From Competibacteraceae bacterium UBA6584 (GTDB lineage: Bacteria > Pseudomonadota > Gammaproteobacteria > Competibacterales > Competibacteraceae): a stretch of DNA of 48,084 nucleotides. The notes under the pieces were generated by a model. The model was not told the DNA's origin, did not search any database, and saw nothing but the letters and a program-made list of their open reading frames with translations. The DNA is taken from the NCBI GenBank assembly GCA_002433805.1, contig DJIW01000075.1, positions 1-48,084 on the forward strand, in the 5' to 3' direction. Below, piece by piece: positions 34,657 through 43,696 of the stretch; the stretch's first letter is position 1, and the number at the start of each line of letters is the position of its first letter. The position numbers and the translations under genes were made by a program.

Positions 34657-35388
34657 TCATTCCCGCACCACGGAAGTACCCAGATCGTCCCCGCACACCA
34701 CGCGCACCAGATCGCCGTGGCGGTTGATGTTGAAAACTCTCAGCGGCATGTCGTGCTCGCGGCACATCACGATGGCCGTGGCGTCCATCACCTGAAGCTT
34801 GCGGGCCAGCGCCTCGTCGTAGGTCAGCCGGTCGTAGCGCACCGCCTCGGGATCCTTGAAGGGATCGGCGGAATAAATGCCGTCCACCTTGGTGGCCTTG
34901 AGCATCACCTCGGCGTTGATTTCGATGGCGCGCAGGCTGGCGGCGGAATCGGTGGTGAAGAACGGATTGCCGGTGCCGGCGGCGAAAATCACCACCCGAC
35001 CCTTCTCCAGATGGCGGATGGCGCGCCGACGGATGTAATCCTCACAGACTTGATTGACCCGGACCGCGGACATTACCCGCGTGAACACGCCCAGCCGCTC
35101 CAGAGTGTCCTGCATGGCGAGCGAGTTCATCACGGTCGCCAGCATGCCCATGTGATCGGCGGTCACTCGGTCCATACCGGCCTTGGCCAAGCCCGCGCCG
35201 CGAAACAGATTGCCGCCGCCGATCACCATGCCCACTTCCACCCCGAGCTTCCGTAACTCGCCGATCTCGTTGGCGATGCGGACGAGCACCTCGGTATCGA
35301 TGCCGAATTCCCCCTCGCCCATCAGGGCCTCGCCGCTGAGTTTGAGGAGAATCCGCTTGAAGACCGGTTTGGAATCCTGCATGAGCAT
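34657..35388 (-). CDS. pyrH: uridylate kinase PyrH
   Basis: PyrH phosphorylates UMP to UDP in pyrimidine nucleotide synthesis and is a hexamer regulated by GTP and UTP. It has 243 residues of the amino-acid-kinase fold. KRILLKLSGEALMG is at the N-terminus, VIGGGNLFRGAG is the phosphate loop, and GTGNPFFTTDSAASLRAIEI and KATKVDGIYSADP follow. The ATG at 35388 has GTGGA upstream; an ATG two codons later is also possible. It lies 96 bases after tsf, and its end nearly touches frr. Confidence 0.97.
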   Translation of the reverse strand: MLMQDSKPVFKRILLKLSGEALMGEGEFGIDTEVLVRIANEIGELRKLGVEVGMVIGGGNLFRGAGLAKAGMDRVTADHMGMLATVMNSLAMQDTLERLGVFTRVMSAVRVNQVCEDYIRRRAIRHLEKGRVVIFAAGTGNPFFTTDSAASLRAIEINAEVMLKATKVDGIYSADPFKDPEAVRYDRLTYDEALARKLQVMDATAIVMCREHDMPLRVFNINRHGDLVRVVCGDDLGTSVVRE

Positions 35389-35484
35389 CGACGCGATCCA
35401 CGAGATGAAAACGGGCGGATTGTACTGTATTCGCGAAGCGGGCGGCAGAGGCGAGACCGGTTCGGACGCCCGTCCTCGGCGGCC

Positions 35485-36381
35485 CTACTCGCCGCGCGCT
35501 TGCGCCATGACCTCGGCGGCGAAATTATCGGCCTTTTTCTCGATGCCCTCGCCCAACTCGAAGCGCTCGAAACGCACGACCTTGGCCTTGCGGGCCGCCA
35601 GCAGCTCGCCGACGCTTTGCTTGTCGTCCTTGACGAACGGCTGGCCCAGCAAGGTCACCGACTCGAAATACTTGCGCAGCTTGCCTTCCACGATTTTCTC
35701 GACAATCTTTTCGATGACGTGGGCCGGCTTGCCCTTGGCCTCATCCGCCGCCTGCGCCGCGTAGATGGTTTTTTCCTTGGCGATCAACTCCGCCGGCAGC
35801 TGTTCGGCGCTGACGCAAAACGGCCGGCTGGCGGCCACGTGCATGGCGATGTCCTTGGCCAGTTCGGCGTCGCCGCCCTCTAATTCCACCAACACGCCGA
35901 TGCGGGTGCCGTGCAGGTAACTACCCAGCACGCCCTCGGCGGCGCTCAAGCGCGCGAACCGCCGGACGTTGATGTTTTCGCCGATTTTGGCGATGCACTC
36001 GCGCCGGTTCTGCTCGACGCTCTGGCCGTTGACCATGGTTGATGCCAGAAAAGCATCCAAATCCGCTGATCGGCCGCTCAGGGCCGTCTCGGCGACCGCA
36101 TCGACAAAAGCCCGAAAATCATCGTTCTTGGTGACGAAATCGGTTTCGCAGTTGATCTCCACCATGGCCGCCGCGCCGGGGGCTTGCTTGATCGCGATCA
36201 GACCCTCGGCGGCGATGCGGCCGGCCTTTTTATCGGCCTTGGCCTGACCGGCCTTGCGCATCGACTCGACCGCCGCCTCGATATCTCCCCCCGTTTCCTG
36301 AAGGGCTTTCTTGCATTCCATCATCCCCGAACCCGTGCGCTCGCGCAGTTCCTTGACCAGCGACGCCGTAATTTCCGCCAT
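35485..36381 (-). CDS. tsf: elongation factor Ts
   Basis: EF-Ts recharges EF-Tu by exchanging GDP for GTP. It has 298 residues. The N-terminal UBA-like part (LVKELRERTGSGMMECKKAL) and the core TDFVTKNDDF, with the Asp-Phe pair that intrudes into EF-Tu, are both visible; the C-terminal subdomain is complete. It follows rpsB with 132 bases between them, and that gap contains a strong hairpin that may lower its transcription relative to rpsB. Confidence 0.97.
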   Translation of the reverse strand: MAEITASLVKELRERTGSGMMECKKALQETGGDIEAAVESMRKAGQAKADKKAGRIAAEGLIAIKQAPGAAAMVEINCETDFVTKNDDFRAFVDAVAETALSGRSADLDAFLASTMVNGQSVEQNRRECIAKIGENINVRRFARLSAAEGVLGSYLHGTRIGVLVELEGGDAELAKDIAMHVAASRPFCVSAEQLPAELIAKEKTIYAAQAADEAKGKPAHVIEKIVEKIVEGKLRKYFESVTLLGQPFVKDDKQSVGELLAARKAKVVRFERFELGEGIEKKADNFAAEVMAQARGE

Positions 36382-36456
36382 GCTTGCATACCTCTACCAA
36401 AATCGAATCAGAATAAAACGTATCGATGAAGCCAGGCTGAACGCCCGAGGCCCATC

Positions 36457-36487
36457 AAAAAGGCCCGCGCGTTCGGCGCGCGGGCCT
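36457..36487 (-). terminator. attenuator-like terminator between rpsB and tsf
   Basis: On the minus strand a perfect 11-bp stem (AGGCCCGCGCG/CGCGCGGGCCT, loop of 5) is followed at once by a T-run of five. It lies 26 bases past the rpsB stop and about 76 bases before the tsf start. A partial terminator between rpsB and tsf is known in E. coli, where it makes tsf less abundant. Confidence 0.8.
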
Positions 36488-36513
36488 CGGTCGGCACACC
36501 GTCAAGGGCGGGG

Positions 36514-37266
36514 TCAGACGCTCCCTTCGGCCGGCGACTCCTCGGAAATCTCGACGAACTCCTCGGCGCTGCGGCCTGAGGCCAGCACCGCCCGGCCTTC
36601 GAGGACCGACTCCGCCACACCGCCGACGTAGAGTTGGATGGCGCGGATCGCATCGTCGTTGCCGGGGACCACGTAATTAATTCCATCGGGGGAATTGTTG
36701 GTGTCAACCACGCCCAGCACGGGGATTCCGAGCTTGTTGGCTTCCTGCACCGCGATCCGCTCGTGGCCGACATCGATCACGAACAAGGCATCGGGCAGGC
36801 TGGCCATATCCTTGATTCCGCCCAAGCTGCGCTCCAGTTTGTCCATCTCCCGGCGCAGGCCGATCACTTCTTTTTTGGCCAGCCGGTCGAAGGTGCCATC
36901 CTGCGCCATCAATTCCAGTTCCTTGAGCCGCTTGATGGACTGGCGGACCGTCTTGAAATTGGTCAACATGCCGCCGAGCCAGCGATGGTTGACGTAGGGC
37001 ATGCCCGCGCGGATCGCGGCCTCGGCGGTGGGCTCGCGCGCCGAGCGCTTGGTGCCCACCAACAGAACTTTCCCGCCCTTGGACGCCATCTTGCCGATGT
37101 AATTCAGCGCGTCCAGGTACAGCGGGAGCGTCTTTTCGAGGTTGATAATGTGAATTTTGCTGCGGGCTCCGAAAATATACGGAGCCATTTTGGGATTCCA
37201 ATACCGCGTCTGGTGGCCGAAATGCACGCCGGCCTCCAGCATCTGGCGCATGGATATGGTCGCCAT
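36514..37266 (-). CDS. rpsB: 30S ribosomal protein S2
   Basis: S2 is a protein of the small-subunit body needed for S1 binding. It has 250 residues. Family signatures are visible: MRQMLEAGVHFGHQTRYWNPKM at the N-terminus, IHIINLEKTLP, and the second signature with PDALFVIDVGHERIAVQEANKLGIPVLGVVDTN. The C-terminus is acidic (EEFVEISEESPAEG), as in other gammaproteobacteria. AGGAG stands 11 bases upstream of the ATG. It heads the long minus-strand cluster. Confidence 0.97.
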   Translation of the reverse strand: MATISMRQMLEAGVHFGHQTRYWNPKMAPYIFGARSKIHIINLEKTLPLYLDALNYIGKMASKGGKVLLVGTKRSAREPTAEAAIRAGMPYVNHRWLGGMLTNFKTVRQSIKRLKELELMAQDGTFDRLAKKEVIGLRREMDKLERSLGGIKDMASLPDALFVIDVGHERIAVQEANKLGIPVLGVVDTNNSPDGINYVVPGNDDAIRAIQLYVGGVAESVLEGRAVLASGRSAEEFVEISEESPAEGSV

Positions 37267-37400
37267 TGCCGAACGTTCTCCTAACAGGGTTGAGCCTCCA
37301 CCCGCCCCGAACGGCGACCCTCAGCGGGCACCCGGCCACCCGTGCCGGCGGATGTGAGAAGTAAATAATGCAGTTAAGGTTTGCCATTAAGGCGCGCGCT
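37267..37400 (-). promoter_or_regulatory. rpsB 5' leader, candidate S2 autoregulatory RNA
   Basis: This GC-rich leader of roughly 130 nt runs from the predicted start point to the rpsB ATG. It contains hairpin-forming pieces (for example GGCAC...GTGCC near 37325-37350). In gammaproteobacteria the rpsB leader is known to bind S2 for feedback control. I cannot fold it here, so the assignment rests on position and length. Confidence 0.45.
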
Positions 37401-37430
37401 TTATAACATGGATCGTTCGGGAAAACCAAT
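37401..37430 (-). promoter_or_regulatory. rpsB promoter with extended -10 and GC-box
   Basis: On the minus strand TTGGTT (37425-37430), an 18-base spacer ending in TGT, and TATAAA (37401-37406) are followed by GCGCGCGCC. An extended -10 followed by a GC-rich discriminator matches the conserved rpsB promoter known from gammaproteobacteria and fits growth-rate (ppGpp) control. Confidence 0.7.
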
Positions 37431-37523
37431 TGAACCGCCGTTCGTCGGGCGCCGCGCCAACCCAGGCTTGCTCCAGCGAACCGCGCGCCCCAAGCCACCG
37501 CCACGTCCCCGCAGATTCGGATT

Positions 37524-38318
37524 ATGTTTCAGAAATCCCCCCAAAAACCGAGCGGCATCACCATCAAGACCCCCGATGAAATCGAAAAAATGCGGGTGGC
37601 CGGCCGGCTGGCCGCCGAAGTGCTCGACATGATCGGCCCGCAGGTGCGCGAGGGTGTCGCCACCGATGAATTGGACCGCATCTGCCACGACTACATCGTC
37701 AATATCCAGAACGCGATTCCGGCTCCGCTCAACTATCGCGGTTTTCCGAAATCGATTTGCACGTCGATCAACCACGTGGTGTGCCACGGCATCCCCGGTC
37801 CCAAGCGGTTGAAGAAAGGCGATGTGGTCAACATCGACATCACCGTGATCAAGGACGGTTTCCACGGTGACACCAGCCGGATGTTTCAGGTGGGCGCGCC
37901 GCCGATCGCCGCGCAGCGGGTCACCAAGATCGCCCATGAATGCCTGTGGATCGGCATCCGCTTGGTGCGCCCTGGCATCCGGCTCGGCGACATCGGCCAC
38001 GCCATTCAAAAACACGCCGAAGCCCAGCACTGTTCGGTGGTGCGCGAGTACTGCGGCCACGGCATCGGCCGGGAGTTTCACGAGGAACCGCAGGTGCTGC
38101 ATTACGGCGAACCGGGCACCGGCGTCGAACTCAAGCCGGGCATGACCTTTACCATCGAGCCGATGATCAACGCCGGCAAACGGCACGTCAAACTGCTGCC
38201 CGACGGCTGGACCGTCATCACTAAGGATCACTCGATTTCCGCGCAGTGGGAACATACCGTGCTGGTCACCGACGACGGGCATGAAATCCTCACGCTCGGC
38301 TCCGGCGCCACGCCCTAG
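37524..38318 (+). CDS. map: type I methionine aminopeptidase
   Basis: Map removes the initiator methionine from new proteins. It has 264 residues of the pita-bread fold. All five metal ligands are visible: Asp105 (NIDIT), Asp116 (HGDTSR), His179 (YCGHGIG), Glu212 (TIEPM) and Glu243 (QWEHT). The substrate-binding His is in TSINHVVCHG. It is divergent from rpsB, the neighbour arrangement of E. coli, and is followed by glnD after 21 bases. Confidence 0.97.
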   Translation: MFQKSPQKPSGITIKTPDEIEKMRVAGRLAAEVLDMIGPQVREGVATDELDRICHDYIVNIQNAIPAPLNYRGFPKSICTSINHVVCHGIPGPKRLKKGDVVNIDITVIKDGFHGDTSRMFQVGAPPIAAQRVTKIAHECLWIGIRLVRPGIRLGDIGHAIQKHAEAQHCSVVREYCGHGIGREFHEEPQVLHYGEPGTGVELKPGMTFTIEPMINAGKRHVKLLPDGWTVITKDHSISAQWEHTVLVTDDGHEILTLGSGATP

Positions 38319-38339
38319 TCCCGGCTCTTGGAAACCCGC

Positions 38340-41096
38340 ATGACCCTTCAGCCTTCGACCGTCCTTAGCACGCCGCCCGCGCCCGCCAATCCGCCTTCCG
38401 ACGCCCTCACCGCGCCGCCCGCGCCCGTCGATCCGCCTCCCGAAATCGCCTGGCGCGGCGTCGCCCTGGAGGCCGCCGCTTTCGAGCATGAGGCGGCGGA
38501 CGTTAATGCCTTGGCCGGGTTTCGAACCCTGCTCAAAGCGAACGACGCGCGCTTCAAAAGCCTGTTTCAATCCGGCGTTCCCGTCCACGAACTGGTGTTC
38601 GCCCGCGCCCGCTTGATGGATGCTTTGCTCGGGCGCGTTTGGCTTCAATACTTTGAGGCGGACGCGGCCGATCTCGCCTTGGTGGCGGTGGGCGGCTACG
38701 GCCGCGGCGAGCTCCATCCCGGATCGGACGTCGATCTGATGATCCTGCTGGATGACGCGGCGCTGACAACCCGACGCGACGGCTTGGAGGGCTTTCTGAC
38801 CTTTTTGTGGGACATCGGCTTGGAGGTCGGCCACAGCGTGCGCACGGTCGAGGACTGCGCCCGCGAAGGCGCGTCCGACATCACGGTCGCGACCAGTTTG
38901 ATGGAATCCCGCCGGTTGACCGGCTCGGCGACGCTTTTCGAGCAAATGCGGGCGATGACCGGACCGGACCGGATCTGGCCGGACGGCGCTTTCTTCGAAA
39001 CCAAGCGGCAGGAGCGTATCGAACGCTGCCACAAGTACAACGAAACCGCCTTCAACCTCGAACCGAATATCAAGGACGGGCCCGGCGGCTTGCGCGACTT
39101 GCAAATGATCGGCTGGGTCACCAAGCGTCATTTCGGCGCTGGCACCTTGCGCGAGTTGATCGATCACGGTTTTTTAAGCCAGAGCGAATACGACGAACTG
39201 ATTGAATGCCGCAATTTTCTCTGGCGGGTGCGCTTCGCCCTGCACGCGCTCACCGGCCGCCGCGAGGACGTCCTGTTGTTCGACCACCAGCGTCGGGTCG
39301 CCCGGCAGTTCGGCTACCAGGATCACGATCAAAATCTGGGCGTCGAGCAGTTCATGCAGCGTTACTACCGCACCGTCAATGCCTTGTGCCAGCTGAACGA
39401 AATGCTGCTGCAGCTGTTCGAGGAAGCGATCCTGCTGGCCGATGACTCCGACGAACCCGAGCCGGTCAGCCGCCGGTTTCAGGCGCGGCGGGGCTATCTC
39501 GAAGCGATCCGACCGAACGTCTTTCTGCGCTATCCCTTCGCGCTACTCGAAATTTTCCTGGTTTTACAACAGTTTCCGGAGCTCAAGGGCATCCGCGCCA
39601 GCACCATCCGGCTGATTCGGGAACACCGGCCGCTGATCGACGACAAATTCCGCAACGACGTGCGCACCCGCAGCCTGTTCATGGAAATCCTGCGCCAGCC
39701 GCACGGCGTCACCCAGCAACTGCGGCTGATGAACGCCTACGGGGTGCTGCCGGCGTATCTGCCGGCGTTCGGCCACATCGTCGGGCGGATGCAGTATGAC
39801 CTGTTCCACGCCTACACGGTGGACCAGCACATCCTGTTCGTGGTGCGCAACCTCCGCCGGTTTTTCCTGCCCCAGTTCGCGCGGGATCTGCCGCGCTGCA
39901 GCGCGATCATGGACCGACTGCCCAAGCCCGAATTGCTGTATATCGCCGGCTTGTATCACGACATCGCCAAGGGCCGGGGCGGCGATCATTCCGAACTCGG
40001 CGCGTTCGACGCCGAACGGTTTTGCCAGCAGCACGGCTTGAGTTCCTTCGACACCCGGTTGGTGGCTTGGCTGGTGCGTCACCATCTGACGCTTTCGATG
40101 ACCGCGCAAAAGAAGGACATCCACGATCCGGAGGTCATCAACGATTTCGCCCGGCTGATGGGCGATCAACTGCATTTGGATTATCTGTACTTATTGACCG
40201 TCGCCGACATTCGCGCCACCAATCCCAAACTGTGGAACACGTGGCGCAATTCCTTGCTGTGGCAACTCTATGAAGCCACGCGCCGGGCGCTGCGGCGCGG
40301 CCTGGACAACCCGCTCGACAAGGAGGAGCGCCTGCGCGAAATCCAGGCGCAGGCGCGCCAGCGGCTGAGCATCACCAAGATCGACGGGGAACGCATCGAT
40401 CAGGTTTGGGAAGGTTTCGGCGACGATTATTTCCTGCGCCATACCGTCGATGAAATCGCCTGGCATACCCGCGCCATTCTCAAGAAACGGCACGATCCGC
40501 GCCCGCTGGTCATGGCTTGCGACGATCCGGGGCGAGGCGGCACCGAAATCTTCATCTACACCCGCGATCAGGACAATCTGTTCGCGCTGATCACCTCCAT
40601 TCTCGACCAACTGGGCCTGACCATCCTGGATGCCCGGATCATCACCGGTCACAGCGGCTATACCCTGGACAGCTTCACCGTGTTGGAAGACTCAGGCGCG
40701 CTGATTCAGGAACGCAGCCGGATCAAGGAAATCGTCACCACGCTCCTTTATCATCTCAGCCAACCCAACGCCGTCCCGCTATCGCCCAGCCGCCATATTT
40801 CGAGAATTCAAAAAGCGTTTCAGATCCAAACCGACGTCGCCTTTCGCGAGGACGCCGCCAACGGCCGCACCGTGGTGGAGCTGGTCACCTGGGACCGACC
40901 GGGCCTGTTGTGTCGGGTGGGACAAGCGTTCATGGACTGCGGCGTGCAAGTGCATAACGCCAAGATCGTAACGATCGGCGCGCGCGTGGAAGACGTGTTC
41001 TTTGTGACGGATCGCGAAAACAGCCCGCTGGACCCCGCTCGAAAATACCAGGAACTGCGGGATCGGCTGGTCATGCATCTGGATGGCGCGGTCTGA
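38340..41096 (+). CDS. glnD: [protein-PII] uridylyltransferase/uridylyl-removing enzyme GlnD
   Basis: GlnD is the glutamine sensor of nitrogen control: it adds UMP to PII proteins when glutamine is low and removes it when high. It has 918 residues. The nucleotidyltransferase motif GGYGRGELHPGSDVDLM is at about 117-133, the HD hydrolase domain (YHDIAKGRGGDHSELG) at about 538-555, and two C-terminal ACT domains begin at about 734 and 842 (the second with WDRPGLLCRVGQAF). A Pro/Ala-rich head of about 35 residues precedes the conserved part. The ATG at 38340 has GGA seven bases upstream; a TTG at 38328 is less likely. It follows map, as in E. coli. Confidence 0.97.
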   Translation: MTLQPSTVLSTPPAPANPPSDALTAPPAPVDPPPEIAWRGVALEAAAFEHEAADVNALAGFRTLLKANDARFKSLFQSGVPVHELVFARARLMDALLGRVWLQYFEADAADLALVAVGGYGRGELHPGSDVDLMILLDDAALTTRRDGLEGFLTFLWDIGLEVGHSVRTVEDCAREGASDITVATSLMESRRLTGSATLFEQMRAMTGPDRIWPDGAFFETKRQERIERCHKYNETAFNLEPNIKDGPGGLRDLQMIGWVTKRHFGAGTLRELIDHGFLSQSEYDELIECRNFLWRVRFALHALTGRREDVLLFDHQRRVARQFGYQDHDQNLGVEQFMQRYYRTVNALCQLNEMLLQLFEEAILLADDSDEPEPVSRRFQARRGYLEAIRPNVFLRYPFALLEIFLVLQQFPELKGIRASTIRLIREHRPLIDDKFRNDVRTRSLFMEILRQPHGVTQQLRLMNAYGVLPAYLPAFGHIVGRMQYDLFHAYTVDQHILFVVRNLRRFFLPQFARDLPRCSAIMDRLPKPELLYIAGLYHDIAKGRGGDHSELGAFDAERFCQQHGLSSFDTRLVAWLVRHHLTLSMTAQKKDIHDPEVINDFARLMGDQLHLDYLYLLTVADIRATNPKLWNTWRNSLLWQLYEATRRALRRGLDNPLDKEERLREIQAQARQRLSITKIDGERIDQVWEGFGDDYFLRHTVDEIAWHTRAILKKRHDPRPLVMACDDPGRGGTEIFIYTRDQDNLFALITSILDQLGLTILDARIITGHSGYTLDSFTVLEDSGALIQERSRIKEIVTTLLYHLSQPNAVPLSPSRHISRIQKAFQIQTDVAFREDAANGRTVVELVTWDRPGLLCRVGQAFMDCGVQVHNAKIVTIGARVEDVFFVTDRENSPLDPARKYQELRDRLVMHLDGAV

Positions 41097-41114
41097 ACCC
41101 CGCCCGTGGCCTTG

Positions 41115-42020
41115 CTATTTGCCGTCGAGAAACAAGCTGCGGTGATCGCCGATCAGCGCCACCAGATAATCCCACACCAGCCGCACCCGCTTGAGCCGCA
41201 AGCGATCCGCGTGCGCGGCCAGCCAAAAGGTGTGTTGGAAATACGCTTCATCGGGCAACACCTTCACCAAGCGCGCGTCGCTGGCTCCGATGTAAGAGGC
41301 GAGCACCGCCAAACCGACCCCCGCGAGCACCGCTTCCCGGTGCGCCAACATGCTGGTGCTGCTAAACCGTAGATTCGGCTCGTCGCACAGTTTTTCAAGA
41401 AAGCGCAATTCTGGAATCAGCAAATAGTCGTCGATGTAGGCGATAAAAGGATGTTTGGCCAAATCGGCGCGCGTGGTGATCGGTTCGTGCTTTCCCAGAT
41501 AATCTTTTGCCCCATAAAGAAAATAAGTGTAATCCGTCCAGCGGTATACGATGTAGGGGCCCCGCCGGGGCGGTTCGAGGGTAATCGCCAGATCCGCTTC
41601 CCGGCTGGCCAAATTCGCCAAGCGGGGCAAGGCCAATAATTCGACCGTCAGCCGGGGATAGTCATCCAGCAACGGTTTGAGTCTGGGCGTTAAAAAAATG
41701 ACCGCCAACCCCTCGGGAGTGCCCACTCGGACTTCCCCATGCACCGATAGATCCTGACCCGATAGCTCCTCCGACAACACCGCGACCGTGGCTTCCACTT
41801 TCTCCGCCATCGGCAGCAAGGCATGACCGGCTTCGGTCAGCACCAAACCGTCTCGATGGCGCTCGAACAGCCGCGTGCCCATGGCCCTTTCCATGCTCTC
41901 AATCCGTCGCGAAACCGTGCTGTGCTCGACTTGGAGCCGCCGGGCGGCCGGACTGAGCCGCCCCAAGCGCGCCACCGCCAGAAAATAGCGCAGATCGTTC
42001 CAGTCCATTTCGCGTCTCAT
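41115..42020 (-). CDS. LysR-type transcriptional regulator
   Basis: This DNA-binding regulator has about 301 residues. The winged helix-turn-helix is at the N-terminus (DLRYFLAVARLGRLSPAARRLQVEHSTVSRRIESME), followed by the linker helix and an effector-binding domain of the periplasmic-binding-protein fold (from about residue 95, with SVHGEVRVGTPEGLA). The ATG at 42020 is chosen because AAGGA lies eight bases upstream; 42029 and 42008 are alternatives. It is divergent from the GntP-permease/CoA-transferase operon, the normal layout for a LysR regulator and its target, so it probably controls that operon in response to its substrate (inference). Confidence 0.9.
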   Translation of the reverse strand: MRREMDWNDLRYFLAVARLGRLSPAARRLQVEHSTVSRRIESMERAMGTRLFERHRDGLVLTEAGHALLPMAEKVEATVAVLSEELSGQDLSVHGEVRVGTPEGLAVIFLTPRLKPLLDDYPRLTVELLALPRLANLASREADLAITLEPPRRGPYIVYRWTDYTYFLYGAKDYLGKHEPITTRADLAKHPFIAYIDDYLLIPELRFLEKLCDEPNLRFSSTSMLAHREAVLAGVGLAVLASYIGASDARLVKVLPDEAYFQHTFWLAAHADRLRLKRVRLVWDYLVALIGDHRSLFLDGK

Positions 42021-42077
42021 CCGTCCCATCCTTCATCGAGCCAGCTTATTGTCTAGCCTTAAAAATAGCTTAGAGCT

Positions 42078-42101
42078 GTGCATTTTCGCACGAAGTTTTC
42101 G
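42078..42101. promoter_or_regulatory. inverted repeats, candidate LysR operator
   Basis: Two short inverted repeats lie side by side in the divergent intergenic region: GTGC-N6-GCAC (42078-42091) and CGAA-N3-TTCG (42091-42101). The region is AT-richer than its surroundings. It is a plausible binding site for the divergent LysR regulator; no consensus was tested. Confidence 0.35.
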
Positions 42102-42217
42102 TTCCTTTTGCGAATTTTCACCTCAACGGGCGACTGCTATGCTTGATGGGTCGGTTAAAGACCCGCAAACCGGCTCCAAGGCATGATTCAATAACTAACT
42201 ATCCAGAGGAACGCTCT

Positions 42218-43612
42218 ATGGGAGTTCTCGGTATCCTCATCTCGCTGGGACTATTGATGTATCTCGCGTATCGAGGCATCAATGTCCTGGTCCTGGCCCC
42301 GCTCATGGCCCTGCTCGCCGTGTTGATCGGCGTGGGCGCGGACGTGTTGCTGCCCACCTATACCCAAGTGTTTATGAAAGAGCTGGGCAATTACCTGCTC
42401 AGATTTTTCCCGTTGTTCATGCTCGGCGCGATTTTCGGCAAGCTGATGGATGACTCCGGCTCGGCCAAAACCATCGCGCACTGGATCGTGACCAAGGTCG
42501 GCCGCGAACGCGCCATCCTCGCCATCGTGCTCTCTTGCGGCATTCTGACCTACGGCGGCGTGTCACTGTTCGTGGTCGCCTTCGCCGTATACCCCATCGG
42601 CGCGGCGCTGTTTCGCGAAATCGACATGCCCAAGCGCTTCATTCCCGGCGCGATCGCCCTGGGGTCCTTCACCTTCACCATGACGGCCTTTCCCGGCACG
42701 CCGGCGATTCAAAACGCCATTCCTTCGCCCTTCTTTGGCACCAATACTTTCGCCGCGCCCGGCCTTGGCACCATCGGCGGTTTGATCATGATGATCGGCG
42801 GGGTCCTGTGGCTGAACGCGCGCGCCAGACGGGCCATGGCCAACGGCGAAGGTTACGGCGATCACCGCAACGAAAATCTGGAGGCCAACGTCGACAAAGA
42901 CGCCGCGCCGGGACCCTCGTTTTTCGTGGCCCTGCTGCCGATTCTGTTGGTCATCGGCTTTAACGCGCTGTTTACTTACGTCATTTTCCCCAGCATTGAC
43001 GCCAGCTACCTGGCCGAACCCAAATATGGCGCGACCAAGCTCTCGGCGGTCGCCGGCCTGTGGTCGATCATCGTCGCGCTGGTGATCGCCATCGTGTTCA
43101 TCATCATCATCCACTGGGCGCGGTGGAAAAATGTGGTCGAATCGCTTAACGCTGGCACCATGGGTTCGCTGCTGCCGATTTTCAATACCGCCTCCGAGGT
43201 GGGTTACGGCAACGTCATCGCCTCGCTGCCCGCGTTCGTGGTGGTCAAGGACGCCGTTCTGGGCGTTTCGACCAACCCGCTCGTTTCGGAAGCGGTCGCG
43301 GTCAACGTCCTGGCGGGCATTACCGGTTCCGCGTCCGGCGGCATGAGCATTGCGCTGAGCACGCTCGGCGCTAAATACCTCGAACTGGCCAACGCGGTCG
43401 GCATCAATCCCGAATTGTTGCATCGGGTGGCGGTGATGTCGTCGGGCTGTTTCGATTCACTCCCTCACAACGGCGCGGTCATTACCTTGCTCGGTATCTG
43501 CAAGCTGACCCACAAGCAATCGTATTTCGATATCTTCATGGTATCGGTGATCATCCCCTTGACCGCTTTGGTCACGGTCATCACCTTGGGCTCGCTGTTC
43601 GGCAGTTTCTAG
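42218..43612 (+). CDS. GntP-family permease (probable hydroxybutyrate/organic acid transporter)
   Basis: This inner-membrane symporter has 464 residues with about 12 hydrophobic segments. Family landmarks include LGAIFGKLMDDSGSAKTIAHWI near residue 75, AFPGTPAIQNAIP, and GSASGGMSIALSTLG with the late SSGCFDSLPHNGAVITLL. GntP members carry gluconate or, in some cases, D-3-hydroxybutyrate. The start is the ATG at 42218 with AGAGGA seven bases upstream; the 25 residues of the longer frame are not membrane-like. It is followed by a CoA-transferase, so the substrate is more likely a short acid activated to its CoA ester than a sugar acid (inference). Confidence 0.88.
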   Translation: MGVLGILISLGLLMYLAYRGINVLVLAPLMALLAVLIGVGADVLLPTYTQVFMKELGNYLLRFFPLFMLGAIFGKLMDDSGSAKTIAHWIVTKVGRERAILAIVLSCGILTYGGVSLFVVAFAVYPIGAALFREIDMPKRFIPGAIALGSFTFTMTAFPGTPAIQNAIPSPFFGTNTFAAPGLGTIGGLIMMIGGVLWLNARARRAMANGEGYGDHRNENLEANVDKDAAPGPSFFVALLPILLVIGFNALFTYVIFPSIDASYLAEPKYGATKLSAVAGLWSIIVALVIAIVFIIIIHWARWKNVVESLNAGTMGSLLPIFNTASEVGYGNVIASLPAFVVVKDAVLGVSTNPLVSEAVAVNVLAGITGSASGGMSIALSTLGAKYLELANAVGINPELLHRVAVMSSGCFDSLPHNGAVITLLGICKLTHKQSYFDIFMVSVIIPLTALVTVITLGSLFGSF

Positions 43613-43646
43613 AGCGTGCCTTCGCCTAAGCCCTTAAAGCTCCGGT

Positions 43647-43672
43647 CCGGCGTCCGTGCTTGCGGACGCCGG
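43647..43672 (+). other. intercistronic hairpin between permease and CoA-transferase genes
   Basis: A perfect 10-bp stem CCGGCGTCCG/CGGACGCCGG with a 6-base loop lies in the 84-base gap. There is no T-run. It may protect the upstream mRNA part or lower expression of the second gene. Confidence 0.5.
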
Positions 43673-43696
43673 CCACCCCCGTGAGGAATTCCCGCC

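Noticed and set aside
37401..39167. 588-residue minus-strand frame opposite map and glnD
   Set aside because: Map and GlnD motifs with all metal ligands are on the plus strand; the antisense frame only reflects GC-skewed codon use.
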